DNA from: Flavobacterium sp.
Lineage (GTDB): Bacteria; Bacteroidota; Bacteroidia; Flavobacteriales; Flavobacteriaceae
DNA: 64,000 bases
Direction of reading: 5' to 3'
Assembly: GCF_027484705.1 (NCBI RefSeq)
Contig: NZ_JAIXSL010000015.1
Span: 62,001-126,000 of the forward strand
Shown piece after piece: positions 18,819-28,547 of the stretch. The notes below the pieces were generated by a model, which did not search any database, was not told the origin of the DNA, and worked only from the letters and a program-made list of their open reading frames with translations. Position 1 is the first letter of the stretch; the number at the start of each line of letters is the position of its first letter. The translations under genes and the position numbers were made by a program.

Positions 18819-19841
18819 ATGATAGCGATTCACAACAATCCGAGCGAAGTCCTTTTTCATTACCGATGGATTGACTATTGCGAAAAAAATAACATTCCGT
18901 ATCGGTTGGTCAATTGCTATGATGATGACATTGTCGAGCAGTTAAGCGGTTGTTCGGGTTTGATGTGGCATTATCATCAAGCGGGTTTCAAAGATATCGT
19001 GATGGCGAAACCTTTATTATTCGCTTTGGAGCAAAGTGGTTTGAAGGTTTTTCCTGATTTTAATACAGCCTGGCATTTTGATGATAAAGTAGGGCAAAAA
19101 TATTTGTTTGAAGCGCTCAAAATCGATTTGGCGACGACTTGGGTTTTTTACGATAAAGAAGAAGCTATAAAATGGGCCGATCGCTCTGATTATCCCAAAG
19201 TATTCAAATTAAGAGGCGGCGCCGGTTCGCAAAATGTAAAACTCGTCAGGTCAGTTTCTGCAGCACATTCCTTAATCAATCAGGCTTTTGGCAAAGGTTT
19301 TCCGGCTTATGATGCGTGGGGAAGCGTCAAGGAAAGAATCCGCAAATGGCGTTTGGGCAAAACGAATGCTTTTGATGTTCTTAAAGGATTCGTGCGCTTG
19401 ATCAATACGCCGCGTTATGCGAAAGTGATGGGCAACGAAATCGATTACATCTACTTTCAGGAATTCATCCCAAACAATGACTGCGACATCAGAATCATCG
19501 TGATTGACGGTAAAGCATTTGCGCTCAAAAGAATGGTTCGCGAGAATGATTTCAGGGCTTCGGGCAGCGGTGATTTCCGTTATGAAAGAGAAGCTTTCGA
19601 CCCAAGATGCGTGTCGCTTTCTTTTGAATATACACACAAACTCAAAGCGCAATGCGTCGCATATGATTATGTTTTTGACCAAGACAATACACCGCGGCTC
19701 GTAGAAATCAGTTACGGTTTTGCCAATAAAGTATACGATCCGTGCACGGGTTATTGGGACGAACAAATGAATTGGCACGAAGGGCCTTTCAATCCTTACG
19801 GCTGGATGGTTGAACTCATGCTAAAAGAAACCTCGATATGA
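18819..19841 (+). CDS. ATP-grasp ligase-like protein
   Basis: The 340-residue protein shows an ATP-grasp layout: a preATP domain to about residue 85, a Lys-containing loop (YPKVFKLRGGAGSQNVKLVR) that should bind ATP, and an acidic metal-binding end (PRLVEISYGFANKVYDP). The fold activates a carboxylate as acyl phosphate for attack by an amine or thiol. It may join an amino acid or acyl group to a sugar. The substrate is unknown. It overlaps the next gene by 4 bp. Confidence 0.75.
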   Translation: MIAIHNNPSEVLFHYRWIDYCEKNNIPYRLVNCYDDDIVEQLSGCSGLMWHYHQAGFKDIVMAKPLLFALEQSGLKVFPDFNTAWHFDDKVGQKYLFEALKIDLATTWVFYDKEEAIKWADRSDYPKVFKLRGGAGSQNVKLVRSVSAAHSLINQAFGKGFPAYDAWGSVKERIRKWRLGKTNAFDVLKGFVRLINTPRYAKVMGNEIDYIYFQEFIPNNDCDIRIIVIDGKAFALKRMVRENDFRASGSGDFRYEREAFDPRCVSLSFEYTHKLKAQCVAYDYVFDQDNTPRLVEISYGFANKVYDPCTGYWDEQMNWHEGPFNPYGWMVELMLKETSI

Positions 19842-20731
19842 AAATTTTAATTATAGGTTCCAAAGGATTTATCGGGCAACACGCTTTCGATTATTTCAAG
19901 TCGTTGGATTATCAAGTGCTGGGCTGTGATGTCGTGACGGATTATGTGAGTGAAGATTACATTCAAATTGATGCTACGAATTCCGATTATCATGTCATTT
20001 TCGAGAAATATGATATCGATGTTTGTCTGAATTGTTCGGGCGCCGCGAGTGTTCCGTTGTCGCTGCAACATCCGTTTAAGGATTTTAGCCTTAATACTTT
20101 GAATGTATTCAAAATCCTTGAAGCGATTCGTGCATACCAACCGCAATGTAAGTTCATCAACTTGTCGAGCGCGGCCGTTTATGGAAATCCTGAAACATTG
20201 CCGATTAAAGAAACTGCAAACTTACATCCATTGTCGCCTTACGGAATCCACAAAATGCAGGCGGAACAGATTTGCAAAGAATTTCATGATTATTATCACG
20301 TCAAGACTTGTTCGTTACGAATTTTTTCGGCTTATGGCGAAGGTTTGAAAAAGCAATTGTTCTGGGATTTGTACCAAAAGTTTTTGAACAACGACCAGAT
20401 CGAATTGTTCGGCACCGGAAACGAATCAAGGGATTTTATCCATGTAGATGATATCGTTCGCGCGATTCATTTGGTCATCCAAAATGCGAAATTTGGCGGT
20501 GAGGAAATCAATATTGCGAACGGAGAAGAATTTACAATACAATATGTGGCGGAATTGTTCCATACCAATTTTCACAACAGCAAAACGATTCGTTTCAACA
20601 ATCAGGTAAAACAAGGCGATCCGCTGAACTGGCGCGCTGACATTTCGGTTTTGAAAGGCTTGGGCTATGAGCAAAAAATCTCCATAGAAAAAGGCATCCA
20701 GCGTTATATTGATTGGATTAACGCATTGTAA
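19838..20731 (+). CDS. NAD-dependent epimerase/dehydratase (extended SDR)
   Basis: The 297-residue product has the NAD-binding IIGSKGFIGQHAF at the N-terminus, LSSAAVYGNPE (catalytic Ser/Thr region) and YGIHKMQAEQ, giving the catalytic Tyr and Lys. This is the fold of UDP-glucose 4-epimerase and related nucleotide-sugar enzymes. It would epimerise, dehydrate or reduce a nucleotide sugar; which one is not readable. It follows the ATP-grasp gene with a 4 bp overlap and closes the decoration block before glycosyltransferases begin. Confidence 0.85.
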   Translation: MKILIIGSKGFIGQHAFDYFKSLDYQVLGCDVVTDYVSEDYIQIDATNSDYHVIFEKYDIDVCLNCSGAASVPLSLQHPFKDFSLNTLNVFKILEAIRAYQPQCKFINLSSAAVYGNPETLPIKETANLHPLSPYGIHKMQAEQICKEFHDYYHVKTCSLRIFSAYGEGLKKQLFWDLYQKFLNNDQIELFGTGNESRDFIHVDDIVRAIHLVIQNAKFGGEEINIANGEEFTIQYVAELFHTNFHNSKTIRFNNQVKQGDPLNWRADISVLKGLGYEQKISIEKGIQRYIDWINAL

Positions 20732-20740
20732 AAAACTACG

Positions 20741-21838
20741 ATGAACCAAAACCAACCCTTAAAAGATTTGTGTTTCGTGATCCATTCGCTGCAAGCGGGC
20801 GGCATGGAACGTGTGATGTCGGAATTGCTCAATTTTTTTGCGGCCAAAAACGAATACCGCGTGCATCTGGTGCTTTACGGCATCAAGCGCGATGTGTTTT
20901 ATCCAATTGCGGAAAACATTATAATTTATCGTCCTGATTTTACTTTTGATAATTCCAAGCGATTGCAATCCACCATCAAAACACATTTTTTTCTTAGGAA
21001 AACCATCAAAAAAATCAATCCGATTTCAGTGTTGTCATTCGGCGAACGCTGGAACAGTATGGTTTTACTCGCTTTATACGGTACCAAAATTCCGGTTTAT
21101 GTTTCGGATCGTGCGCAACCTGATAAAAGTTTGGGCAAACTGCACGACACCTTGCGTATATTTTTATATCCGAAAGCCAAAGGCATTATCGCCCAGACGC
21201 AAAAGGCCGAAGATATTTTCAAACGCATGTATGGGCATAAGAATTTCAAAGTCATTGGCAATCCGATAAGGCAAATTCAAGGCACCGACGAACCGCGTGA
21301 AAATATCATCTTGATGGTCGGACGATACATCAAGTCAAAACAGCAAAATGTGTTGATTGAGATTTTTTCCAAACTCAACGCGCCCGATTGGAAACTGGTT
21401 CTTGTAGGCTACGACCATCTCAAGCAAAAAAACCAACACCAATGGGAAGCTTTGGCCAAAGAATTAAAAGTGAATGATCGCGTAATTTTTGCAGGCAAGC
21501 AGGAAAACGTAGAGCATTATTATAATACGAGTAAGATTTTCGCGTTCACGTCGGCTTCCGAAGGGTTTCCGAATGTGATTGGCGAGGCGATGTCGGCTGA
21601 ACTTCCTGTCGTGGCATTCGATTGTATTGCAGGCCCAAGCGATCTGATTATCGATACGATGAGTGGTTTTTTAATTCCGCTCAACAATCAGGAATTGTTT
21701 GCAGAAAAACTGCAGTTTCTGATTGATCATCCGAGCGAAATCGAATCGATGGGTAAAAAATCAAAAGAGTACATCGCACAATTTGAATTGAACTATATTT
21801 GCACCGAATTTGAACAATTTATAGTTTCAAATATTTAG
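20741..21838 (+). CDS. Family 4 glycosyltransferase
   Basis: The 365-residue GT-B enzyme opens with LCFVIHSLQAGGMERVMSELLNFF, the classic GT4 acceptor-domain motif. The donor site E-x7-E lies in SEGFPNVIGEAMSAELPVV in the last quarter, and IILMVGRYIKSKQQ marks the start of the C-terminal domain. Retaining transfer from a nucleotide sugar is expected. It resembles GalNAc transferase-type GT4 proteins, but this is not strong enough for a name. Confidence 0.88.
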   Translation: MNQNQPLKDLCFVIHSLQAGGMERVMSELLNFFAAKNEYRVHLVLYGIKRDVFYPIAENIIIYRPDFTFDNSKRLQSTIKTHFFLRKTIKKINPISVLSFGERWNSMVLLALYGTKIPVYVSDRAQPDKSLGKLHDTLRIFLYPKAKGIIAQTQKAEDIFKRMYGHKNFKVIGNPIRQIQGTDEPRENIILMVGRYIKSKQQNVLIEIFSKLNAPDWKLVLVGYDHLKQKNQHQWEALAKELKVNDRVIFAGKQENVEHYYNTSKIFAFTSASEGFPNVIGEAMSAELPVVAFDCIAGPSDLIIDTMSGFLIPLNNQELFAEKLQFLIDHPSEIESMGKKSKEYIAQFELNYICTEFEQFIVSNI

Positions 21839-21840
21839 CA

Positions 21841-22977
21841 ATGGCATCGAACCGGTTTAGATTAGGCATCATTTTTAATTTCAATCCCAAATGGACGGGT
21901 GGTTTGATTTATATTCTGAATGTCGTCAAAATCCTGAATTTTTTAGAAGATAAGGATAAACCTACGGTCGTGGTGCTTTTCAATCCGGTGTTGCAAAAAT
22001 ATGCGGACGAAATCGAATACCCTTACCTCGAAATGGTGCCGCATCATTTTCCATCGGTTTACAAGGGATATTTGCTTTCCATTCTTAAAAATAGAAACCT
22101 GTTTGTGGATGATTTGGTCGTGTCGCATAAGCTCGACGCTGTTTTCCCGATGCATGATTATCCTGTAAAAAGCGAATCAAAGGCTAGATTGGTATCATGG
22201 TATGCCGATTTACAACACCAATATTATCCACAGTTTTTTTCGAAATTTAAAATCTTCGAACGCAATGCGCGCATCAAGATGATTTTGAGGAATTCGAAAG
22301 ATTTGGTCGTGTCGAGCCAAGCCGTCAAAGACGATTTCCTGAAGTTTTACAAAGTGCCGAAAAGCCTCAAGATTCAGATTTACCATTTTGTCTCAATCAT
22401 AGATAATTTGCCCGATTTGAGTGCCGATGAAATCAAAGCGAAGTACCATCTTCCGGACGAATATTTCATGATCAGCAACCAATTTCACAAACATAAAAAC
22501 CATAAGGTGGCTTTTGAAGCGGTTGCGGAACTCAAGAATAAAGGCGTTGAAGTCAATATCGCCGTAACCGGACGTTTTCCTGACGAGCCTGAATCGGAAT
22601 ATCTCAAAGAATTGCACGATATAGTCAACGCGAATGATTTAAGAACTTCCATTTCGTTTTTAGGTTTGATTCCAAGAGGCGATCAATTGTTGCTGATGAA
22701 ATACGCGAAAGCCATTATTCAGCCAAGTTTATTCGAAGGCTGGAGCACGGTGATTGAAGACGCAAAATCGCTTCAGGTTCCTGTCATCGCAGCGAATCTT
22801 AATGTGAATATAGAGCAACTCGAATCGACGGGAACTTATTTTGAATCCCACAATGCCGCTCAGTTAGCAGGCATTTTAGAACAATTCCCTAACAGAGATT
22901 ATTCAAAAATGCTATACGAACCTTACGATCTAAGAATGAAAAAAGCAGCTTACGAATTCCTGTCTGTTTTTAAATAA
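21841..22977 (+). CDS. Family 4 glycosyltransferase
   Basis: The 378-residue protein begins NRFRLGIIFNFNPKWTGGLIYILN, a GT4-type acceptor domain, and has PSLFEGWSTVIEDAKSL near residues 298-314 as the E-x7-E donor site. The middle DLVVSSQAVKDDFLKFY matches the linker seen in mannosyltransferase-like GT4 proteins. It starts 2 bp after the previous GT4 stop. Donor unknown. Confidence 0.87.
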   Translation: MASNRFRLGIIFNFNPKWTGGLIYILNVVKILNFLEDKDKPTVVVLFNPVLQKYADEIEYPYLEMVPHHFPSVYKGYLLSILKNRNLFVDDLVVSHKLDAVFPMHDYPVKSESKARLVSWYADLQHQYYPQFFSKFKIFERNARIKMILRNSKDLVVSSQAVKDDFLKFYKVPKSLKIQIYHFVSIIDNLPDLSADEIKAKYHLPDEYFMISNQFHKHKNHKVAFEAVAELKNKGVEVNIAVTGRFPDEPESEYLKELHDIVNANDLRTSISFLGLIPRGDQLLLMKYAKAIIQPSLFEGWSTVIEDAKSLQVPVIAANLNVNIEQLESTGTYFESHNAAQLAGILEQFPNRDYSKMLYEPYDLRMKKAAYEFLSVFK

Positions 22978-22985
22978 ATAATACC

Positions 22986-23936
22986 ATGAAAAAAACATCC
23001 AAAATATACATCGCAGGGCATAAAGGCATGGTCGGCGGCGCTATATGGAAAGCCTTGAAAAACCAAGGTTACGAAAACCTTGTGGGCAAAACCAGCAAAG
23101 AACTCGATCTTAAAGACCAGCAAGCGGTGCGCGACTTCTTCAACACTGAAAAGCCTGAAGTAGTCATTGATGCGGCCGCGCGAGTAGGAGGCATCATGGC
23201 CAACAGCACTTATCCATTCACTTTTCTAATGGAAAACATGCAAATTCAGAACAATCTTATTGATTCGGCGTTGCATCAGGATGTAGAGAAGTTTATTTTT
23301 CTCGGAAGTTCTTGCATCTATCCAAAACTGGCGCCACAGCCGTTGCATGAAGATTGCTTGTTGACTTCCGCTTTAGAGCCTACAAACGAATGGTACGCGA
23401 TTGCTAAAATCTCAGGAGTCAAAGCCTGTGAGGCGATCCGAAAGCAATACGGAAAAGACTTCGTGAGCCTGATGCCAACGAATCTTTACGGTCCGAACGA
23501 CAACTTCGATCTACAGACTTCGCATGTGCTTCCGGCGATGATGCGTAAATTCCACGAAGCCAAACTTAATGGCCATGAATCTGTAACCCTTTGGGGTTCC
23601 GGAACGCCTATGCGCGAATTCCTGCACGTGGATGATTTAGCGGAAGCGGTCGTTTTTGCAGTAGAAAACACTTTTGAAGAAAACTTATACAACGTCGGAA
23701 CCGGCGTCGATCTTACGATCAAAGCGCTGGCAGAACTCATACAGAAAACCGTTGGTCACGAAGGCGAAATCATCTGGGACAGTTCCAAGCCCGACGGAAC
23801 GCCAAGAAAATTGATGGATGTAAGTAAAATGGCCAAACAAGGCTGGAAATCCAAAATCGCTTTGGAAGACGGCATCCGCACCACTTACGATTGGTTTTTA
23901 GAACACGCCCACTCGTATAAAGAAGTAAAAATTTAA
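22986..23936 (+). CDS. fcl: GDP-L-fucose synthase
   Basis: The 316-residue product is a standard GDP-4-keto-6-deoxymannose 3,5-epimerase/4-reductase. It has IAGHKGMVGGAIWKAL for NADPH binding, FLGSSCIYPKLAPQP with the catalytic Ser/Cys, and EWYAIAKISGVK for the Tyr-Lys pair. It converts the product of the next gene, gmd, to GDP-L-fucose. Here fcl precedes gmd by 27 bp. The likely consumer is the GT11 fucosyltransferase at 60961. Confidence 0.95.
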   Translation: MKKTSKIYIAGHKGMVGGAIWKALKNQGYENLVGKTSKELDLKDQQAVRDFFNTEKPEVVIDAAARVGGIMANSTYPFTFLMENMQIQNNLIDSALHQDVEKFIFLGSSCIYPKLAPQPLHEDCLLTSALEPTNEWYAIAKISGVKACEAIRKQYGKDFVSLMPTNLYGPNDNFDLQTSHVLPAMMRKFHEAKLNGHESVTLWGSGTPMREFLHVDDLAEAVVFAVENTFEENLYNVGTGVDLTIKALAELIQKTVGHEGEIIWDSSKPDGTPRKLMDVSKMAKQGWKSKIALEDGIRTTYDWFLEHAHSYKEVKI

Positions 23937-23963
23937 TGAAGATTTAATAGTAAAAATAACAAT

Positions 23964-25118
23964 ATGAAAGTAGCATTAATCACAGGAATCACAGGTCAGG
24001 ACGGCGCTTATTTGGCGGAGTTACTGCTTGAAAAAGGATATATGGTTCACGGTGTTAAAAGAAGATCATCGATGTTTAATACCACACGAATAGACCATCT
24101 TTATCAAGATCCACACGCTAAAGAAATACGTTTGAAATTGCATTATGGCGACATGACGGATTCGATGAATATCACGCGCATCATTCAAGAAGTACAGCCT
24201 GATGAAATCTACAACCTGGCCGCGATGTCGCACGTCAAAGTGAGTTTCGATACTCCGGAATATACCGCAAACGCTGACGGAATCGGAACCTTACGTTTAT
24301 TGGAAGCGGTTCGTTTGTTAGGTTTGCAAAACAAAACCAAAATTTATCAAGCCTCGACTTCTGAACTTTACGGTTTGGTGCAGGCCGTTCCACAATCGGA
24401 ATCTACACCGTTTTATCCGCGCTCGCCTTATGCTGTGGCTAAAATTTATGCCTACTGGATTACCGTCAATTACCGTGAGGCCTACAATATGTTCGCCTGC
24501 AACGGAATTTTGTTCAACCACGAATCACCTTTGCGTGGCGAAACTTTCGTCACCAGAAAAATCACGCGTGCTGTCGCTAAAATTGCGATGGGGCTTCAAA
24601 GCGACCTATACATGGGGAACCTTGATGCGCAAAGAGATTGGGGCCACGCCAAAGATTACGTAGAAGCGATGTGGAGAATCCTCCAACAAGACGTAGCCGA
24701 AGATTACGTGATCGCCACAGGAATCACCACACGTGTGCGCGATTTCATCAAAATGGCTTTTGGCGAAGTCGGTTTCAACGTGCGTTTTGACGGTGAAGGC
24801 GTTGACGAAGTTGGTGTTTTGGAATCGATTGATAAAGCGAAATACCAAGCGGCTTTAGGCAAAGATTTCACCACAGAAGAGTTCGCTATTCCTGCCATAG
24901 GTTCTGTTTTGGTCAAAGTTGATCCGGCTTATTTCAGGCCAACCGAAGTTGATTTGCTCATCGGAGATCCAACAAAATCAAAAACAAAATTAGGCTGGAC
25001 GCCGAAATACGACTTGAAAATGCTTGTTGAAGAAATGGTCGCTTCAGACGTTGCTTTGTTCCAAAAAGACATTCATTTGGTCAAAGGCGGTCACAAAATT
25101 TTAAGACAAGCGGAATAA
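23964..25118 (+). CDS. gmd: GDP-mannose 4,6-dehydratase
   Basis: The 384-residue protein has the Gmd signatures [56 protein letters not shown] and [15 protein letters not shown]. It converts GDP-D-mannose to GDP-4-keto-6-deoxy-D-mannose, the substrate of Fcl encoded just upstream. The length is normal for the bacterial enzyme. After its stop comes a 119-bp gap that contains a structured element. No GDP-mannose-forming enzyme (ManB/ManC) is in the window. Confidence 0.96.
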   Translation: MKVALITGITGQDGAYLAELLLEKGYMVHGVKRRSSMFNTTRIDHLYQDPHAKEIRLKLHYGDMTDSMNITRIIQEVQPDEIYNLAAMSHVKVSFDTPEYTANADGIGTLRLLEAVRLLGLQNKTKIYQASTSELYGLVQAVPQSESTPFYPRSPYAVAKIYAYWITVNYREAYNMFACNGILFNHESPLRGETFVTRKITRAVAKIAMGLQSDLYMGNLDAQRDWGHAKDYVEAMWRILQQDVAEDYVIATGITTRVRDFIKMAFGEVGFNVRFDGEGVDEVGVLESIDKAKYQAALGKDFTTEEFAIPAIGSVLVKVDPAYFRPTEVDLLIGDPTKSKTKLGWTPKYDLKMLVEEMVASDVALFQKDIHLVKGGHKILRQAE

Positions 25119-25126
25119 TATTTTTT

Positions 25127-25209
25127 AGGAGCCGGGAACCTGCTATCCGCTAAATCTTTTCTGCCGAACGACGGCAAAAAAGGATGCCGCTGCTATCAGG
25201 GCTAGGCCA
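25127..25209 (-). ncRNA. Candidate flavobacterial structured intergenic element (Flavo-1-like)
   Basis: The gap after gmd holds a hairpin whose core is GCCG (25163-25166), loop AACGA, CGGC (25172-25175), flanked by T-rich and A-rich arms that extend the stem. Outside it, CCTG (25139-25142) can pair with CAGG (25197-25200), and CTGCTATC occurs on both sides (25140, 25190). Read on the minus strand, it resembles a repeated intergenic element I recall from flavobacterial genomes, possibly the Flavo-1 RNA motif. Strand and identity are from memory and need a covariance search. Confidence 0.45.
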
Positions 25210-25237
25210 CCCGAAACCCACAACGATTAACCTAATA

Positions 25238-26392
25238 ATGGAAAAAATAAAAGACAGAAAGATCGTCGTGGTCAACCAAGCCACCAATTATCTGACTGTT
25301 GGTTTTTGCAATGCGTTTGCGGCGCAATTTGATAAAGTCGCTTTGGTCACCGGAAGCGTTCACGTGCAAGGCGAGGGACTCGATGCGGGAATCGAAGTCA
25401 CGTACATCAACAAATGGGTCGAACGTCCGGCGAGCAAAAAAATGCTTTCGTATCTCAAAGCCTGTTTCAGAATCTATTGGTTGTTGCTCACGAAATACCG
25501 TGGTTACGAAGTCTTCTTCGTATCGATTCCACCGATGGGTTATTTGCTCAACTTAATCTTACCGCACCGTTTCAGCATGGTCATTTGGGATGTTTACCCG
25601 GACATTTTCAAGATTACCGGCATGAAGGAAACACATCCGTTATACCGAACTTGGGCTTGGTTGAACCGAAAATCATTCAAAAAAGCATTCCGACTTTTTA
25701 CGATCAGTGAAAAAATGGCCGATTTGGTTGAAGCATATGTTGACCGAAAGAAAATCATCATCCAACCGATTTGGTCGATTTTTCAGCAGAACGAGCGCGT
25801 TTCCAAAACTGAAAATCCTTTCGTTGCGGAGCATCAATTACAAGATAAATTCATCGTACAATATTCGGGAAACATCGGGCTCACGCATAAAGTCGAAGTG
25901 GTTGTCGAACTCGCCGAACTTTTAAAAGACAACAATCAAATTGTTTTTCAAATCATCGGTCGAGGTCCAAGAGTTCCTGCGCTGCAAAAAATGGTCGAAG
26001 AAAAGCAGTTGCCGAATTGTTTTTTCCTGCCGTTCCAAACCGACGAAATGTTTCCTTATTCGTTGTCCGCAACCGATTTGGGCATCGTAATTTTAGACGA
26101 ACTCACTTCGAAAGGCAGCGTGCCGAGCAAATCTTACAACCTGATGAGTTACGGCATTCCTTCGTTATACATTGCCGGCGAAGATTCAGAATTGAACGTT
26201 TACGCTTCGCAATTTCAAGCCGCTGCGTGTTATACCGAAAGGCAATTGCAGCAAGCCAAGGATTTTATTTTAGACTTGAGCAACAATCCGCAACAATGGC
26301 AAACGATGTCCGACAATGCGATCAAAACTTCCAAGTTGTTCCGACGCGACAATGCCGATAAATTTGTTGCCGCTTACTTAAACTCTCATTGA
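25238..26392 (+). CDS. Family 4 glycosyltransferase
   Basis: I choose ATG 25238 (MEKIKDRKIVVVNQATN). The upstream in-frame ATG at 25184 lies inside the structured intergenic element and adds unrelated residues. The 384-residue GT-B protein has a typical C-terminal domain start (KFIVQYSGNIGLTHKVEVV) and a donor-site stretch (SKGSVPSKSYNLMSYGIPSLYI). This resembles WbuB-type fucosaminyl transferases in layout, but the donor is not certain. It overlaps the next gene by 4 bp. Confidence 0.83.
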   Translation: MEKIKDRKIVVVNQATNYLTVGFCNAFAAQFDKVALVTGSVHVQGEGLDAGIEVTYINKWVERPASKKMLSYLKACFRIYWLLLTKYRGYEVFFVSIPPMGYLLNLILPHRFSMVIWDVYPDIFKITGMKETHPLYRTWAWLNRKSFKKAFRLFTISEKMADLVEAYVDRKKIIIQPIWSIFQQNERVSKTENPFVAEHQLQDKFIVQYSGNIGLTHKVEVVVELAELLKDNNQIVFQIIGRGPRVPALQKMVEEKQLPNCFFLPFQTDEMFPYSLSATDLGIVILDELTSKGSVPSKSYNLMSYGIPSLYIAGEDSELNVYASQFQAAACYTERQLQQAKDFILDLSNNPQQWQTMSDNAIKTSKLFRRDNADKFVAAYLNSH

Positions 26393-27531
26393 TGATTCGA
26401 AAAATACTAGGTTTCATTTTCATGAATTTAAAAAACGCCATCGGTTGGAAAACCCAACGCAAGATTGTCGTTTTTTCAGTCGATGATTATGGCAATGTAC
26501 GCGTCAATTCGAAAAAGGCACTCGACAACATGAAAGCCGCCGGAATGAAAAGCTACTCGCGCTTCGATGCTTTGGACACCTTGGAAACCAAACAGGATTT
26601 GGAACAATTATTTGAAGTGCTTTCCTCCGTAAAAGATAAGAACCAACGTTCCGCAGTATTCACGCCGTTCGCTTTGCCGTGCAATATCGATTTTGAGAAA
26701 ATGGAAAGCGAAGATTTCCAACAATTTCATTTCGAAACTTTGCCGGTAACCTATCAAAAATTAGCGGTGCAACAACCCGAAGCTTATCAAGGCGCTTGGG
26801 ATTTGTGGCAGGCCGGAATTGAAAAAGGTTATTTGAAACCACAATTCCACGGACGCGAACATTTGAATTTGCACATCTTCAACGACAAACTCCAAAAACG
26901 CGATACGGAATTATTGACGGCTTTGAAAAACAAATCATACACGAGCATTTCCGATGACGATTATCCGACGATGTCTAGCACGGCCGCTTTTGATTTTTGG
27001 GACGTCAAGGAAAATGAAACGCTCGCGCCGATGATTGAAGAAGGTTTGGAGTTGTTTGAAAAAGTCTACGGTTACAAAAGCAATTATTGTACGCCGCCGG
27101 TATACAATATCCATCATTCGCTTTTTGGAACGCTGAAGAAAAATGGCGTCGAATTCATCGATTTAGGGCTGGTGAGAAAAGAACATCAAGGATTCAATCA
27201 ATACAAAACATCCATCAATTATACTGGAAAATCCACCAAAGAAGGACTTTCAATTATTGTCAGAAATGTAGTTTTCGAACCGACGGAAGATCGAGACATC
27301 GATTGGGTAGCGTTCACGATGAAACAAATTGAAACCGCTTTCCGCTGGAACAAACCCGCCATCATCAGTTCGCACCGCGTGAATTTCTGCGGTCACATCG
27401 ATCCGGAAAATCGTAAAAAAGGACTCGAAACTTTACAAAGATTATTACACGAAATTGTAAAAAAATGGCCTGAAGTCGAATTTATGGCCGTCGATGAAAT
27501 GGTCGAAACCCTGAAAAATAAAAGAAAATAA
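26389..27531 (+). CDS. Polysaccharide deacetylase-like (NodB-fold) protein
   Basis: The 380-residue protein is a paralogue of the one at 9235. It shares the Asp-Asp strand (KIVVFSVDDYGNVRVNS), the internal FHGREHLN and the C-terminal SSHRVNFCGHIDPENRKKG. It may deacetylate a sugar or lipid-linked intermediate. The short N-terminal hydrophobic stretch (ILGFIFMNL) is too weak to call a signal. It overlaps the GT4 before it by 4 bp and the ATP-grasp gene after it by 1 bp. Confidence 0.65.
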   Translation: MMIRKILGFIFMNLKNAIGWKTQRKIVVFSVDDYGNVRVNSKKALDNMKAAGMKSYSRFDALDTLETKQDLEQLFEVLSSVKDKNQRSAVFTPFALPCNIDFEKMESEDFQQFHFETLPVTYQKLAVQQPEAYQGAWDLWQAGIEKGYLKPQFHGREHLNLHIFNDKLQKRDTELLTALKNKSYTSISDDDYPTMSSTAAFDFWDVKENETLAPMIEEGLELFEKVYGYKSNYCTPPVYNIHHSLFGTLKKNGVEFIDLGLVRKEHQGFNQYKTSINYTGKSTKEGLSIIVRNVVFEPTEDRDIDWVAFTMKQIETAFRWNKPAIISSHRVNFCGHIDPENRKKGLETLQRLLHEIVKKWPEVEFMAVDEMVETLKNKRK

Positions 27532-28547
27532 TGAAGCGAATTTTATATTTAGGGTACTATATCAAACAAATGGATTGGGATAAATTCAAACTTTTTCTCA
27601 ATTATACTGCAAAGCATACGAAAAAAAACAAAATCAGTATTTTGATTGATGTTGTCGCTAGTGTTTTTATTTACAATATTTCCATCCTCGAATATTTCCA
27701 GTTTCGTTTTTTTGAAAAGACCAAAGAAGAACGCAAAGCATGGGCGGGAACGGGTTATATGTATGAATATCAACTGATCATGAACCCAAAAACGGCTCGG
27801 TTGATTTTAGACGACAAAACGCTTTTTTATAAAGAATACCAACCTTATTTTGTGCATACGGTTGCCGATATCGCCGATTTGAAAAAGCATAAAGAAGTAG
27901 TTGAAGAACTTTTGAATACGAAATCAGGCAAACTTGTTTTTAAAGTTGCAGACGGGAAATGCGGTGTTGCGGTTGAAATCAAAAAAGCGAGTGAATTCAA
28001 TTCGGAATCGTTGATTTCATTCATGGAAAACAACCAATTTGATTTGGTGGAAGAGTTCATCATCCAGCATCCGAGTTTGAATGCGCTTTCTCCAACGGCG
28101 GTCAATACCGTTCGGATTTTCACCCAATTGAACAAAAACAACGAAGTCGAAATTCTGGGTTGCCGCCAACGGATTTCCGTAAATTCTTCCGTCGACAACA
28201 TGGCGGCAGGCAATTTAGCGGCGCCGATTGATGAACAAAAAGGCATTGTTACTGGAGCGGCGGTTTACAGCGATATTACTAAACCTGAAGAAAAAATACA
28301 CCCGATTACCGGAAAAGAAATCGTTGGTTTTGAAGTTCCATTTTGGAAAGAAACGATTGCGATGGTCAAAGAAGCCGCCTTGTTGCATCCGCAAAACCGT
28401 TCAATTGGCTGGGATATTGTCATTACTGAAAATGGTCCAGGTTTCATCGAAGGCAACCACGACTGGTGTAAATTATTGTGGCAATTGCCCGTCAAAAAAG
28501 GCATGAAGTCCGTTTTGGAAGCTTATAAAAAAGACTATGTATCGTAA
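27531..28547 (+). CDS. Sugar-transfer-associated ATP-grasp protein
   Basis: The 338-residue protein matches the ATP-grasp family found next to sugar transferases. It has an ATP-binding strand with Lys (GKLVFKVADGKCGVAVEIKK), NTVRIFTQ, the Gly/Asn-rich NMAAGNLAAPID, and the hallmark end GWDIVITENGPGFIEGNHDW, whose acidic and Asn residues bind metal. The gene overlaps the following phosphoglycosyl transferase by 11 bp, just the expected context. The true substrate of the family is not established to my knowledge. Confidence 0.85.
   Translation: MKRILYLGYYIKQMDWDKFKLFLNYTAKHTKKNKISILIDVVASVFIYNISILEYFQFRFFEKTKEERKAWAGTGYMYEYQLIMNPKTARLILDDKTLFYKEYQPYFVHTVADIADLKKHKEVVEELLNTKSGKLVFKVADGKCGVAVEIKKASEFNSESLISFMENNQFDLVEEFIIQHPSLNALSPTAVNTVRIFTQLNKNNEVEILGCRQRISVNSSVDNMAAGNLAAPIDEQKGIVTGAAVYSDITKPEEKIHPITGKEIVGFEVPFWKETIAMVKEAALLHPQNRSIGWDIVITENGPGFIEGNHDWCKLLWQLPVKKGMKSVLEAYKKDYVS

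Noticed and set aside
19272..19778. Minus-strand open frame of 168 codons
   Set aside because: It is antisense to the ATP-grasp gene, which has good motifs and overlaps with its neighbours.
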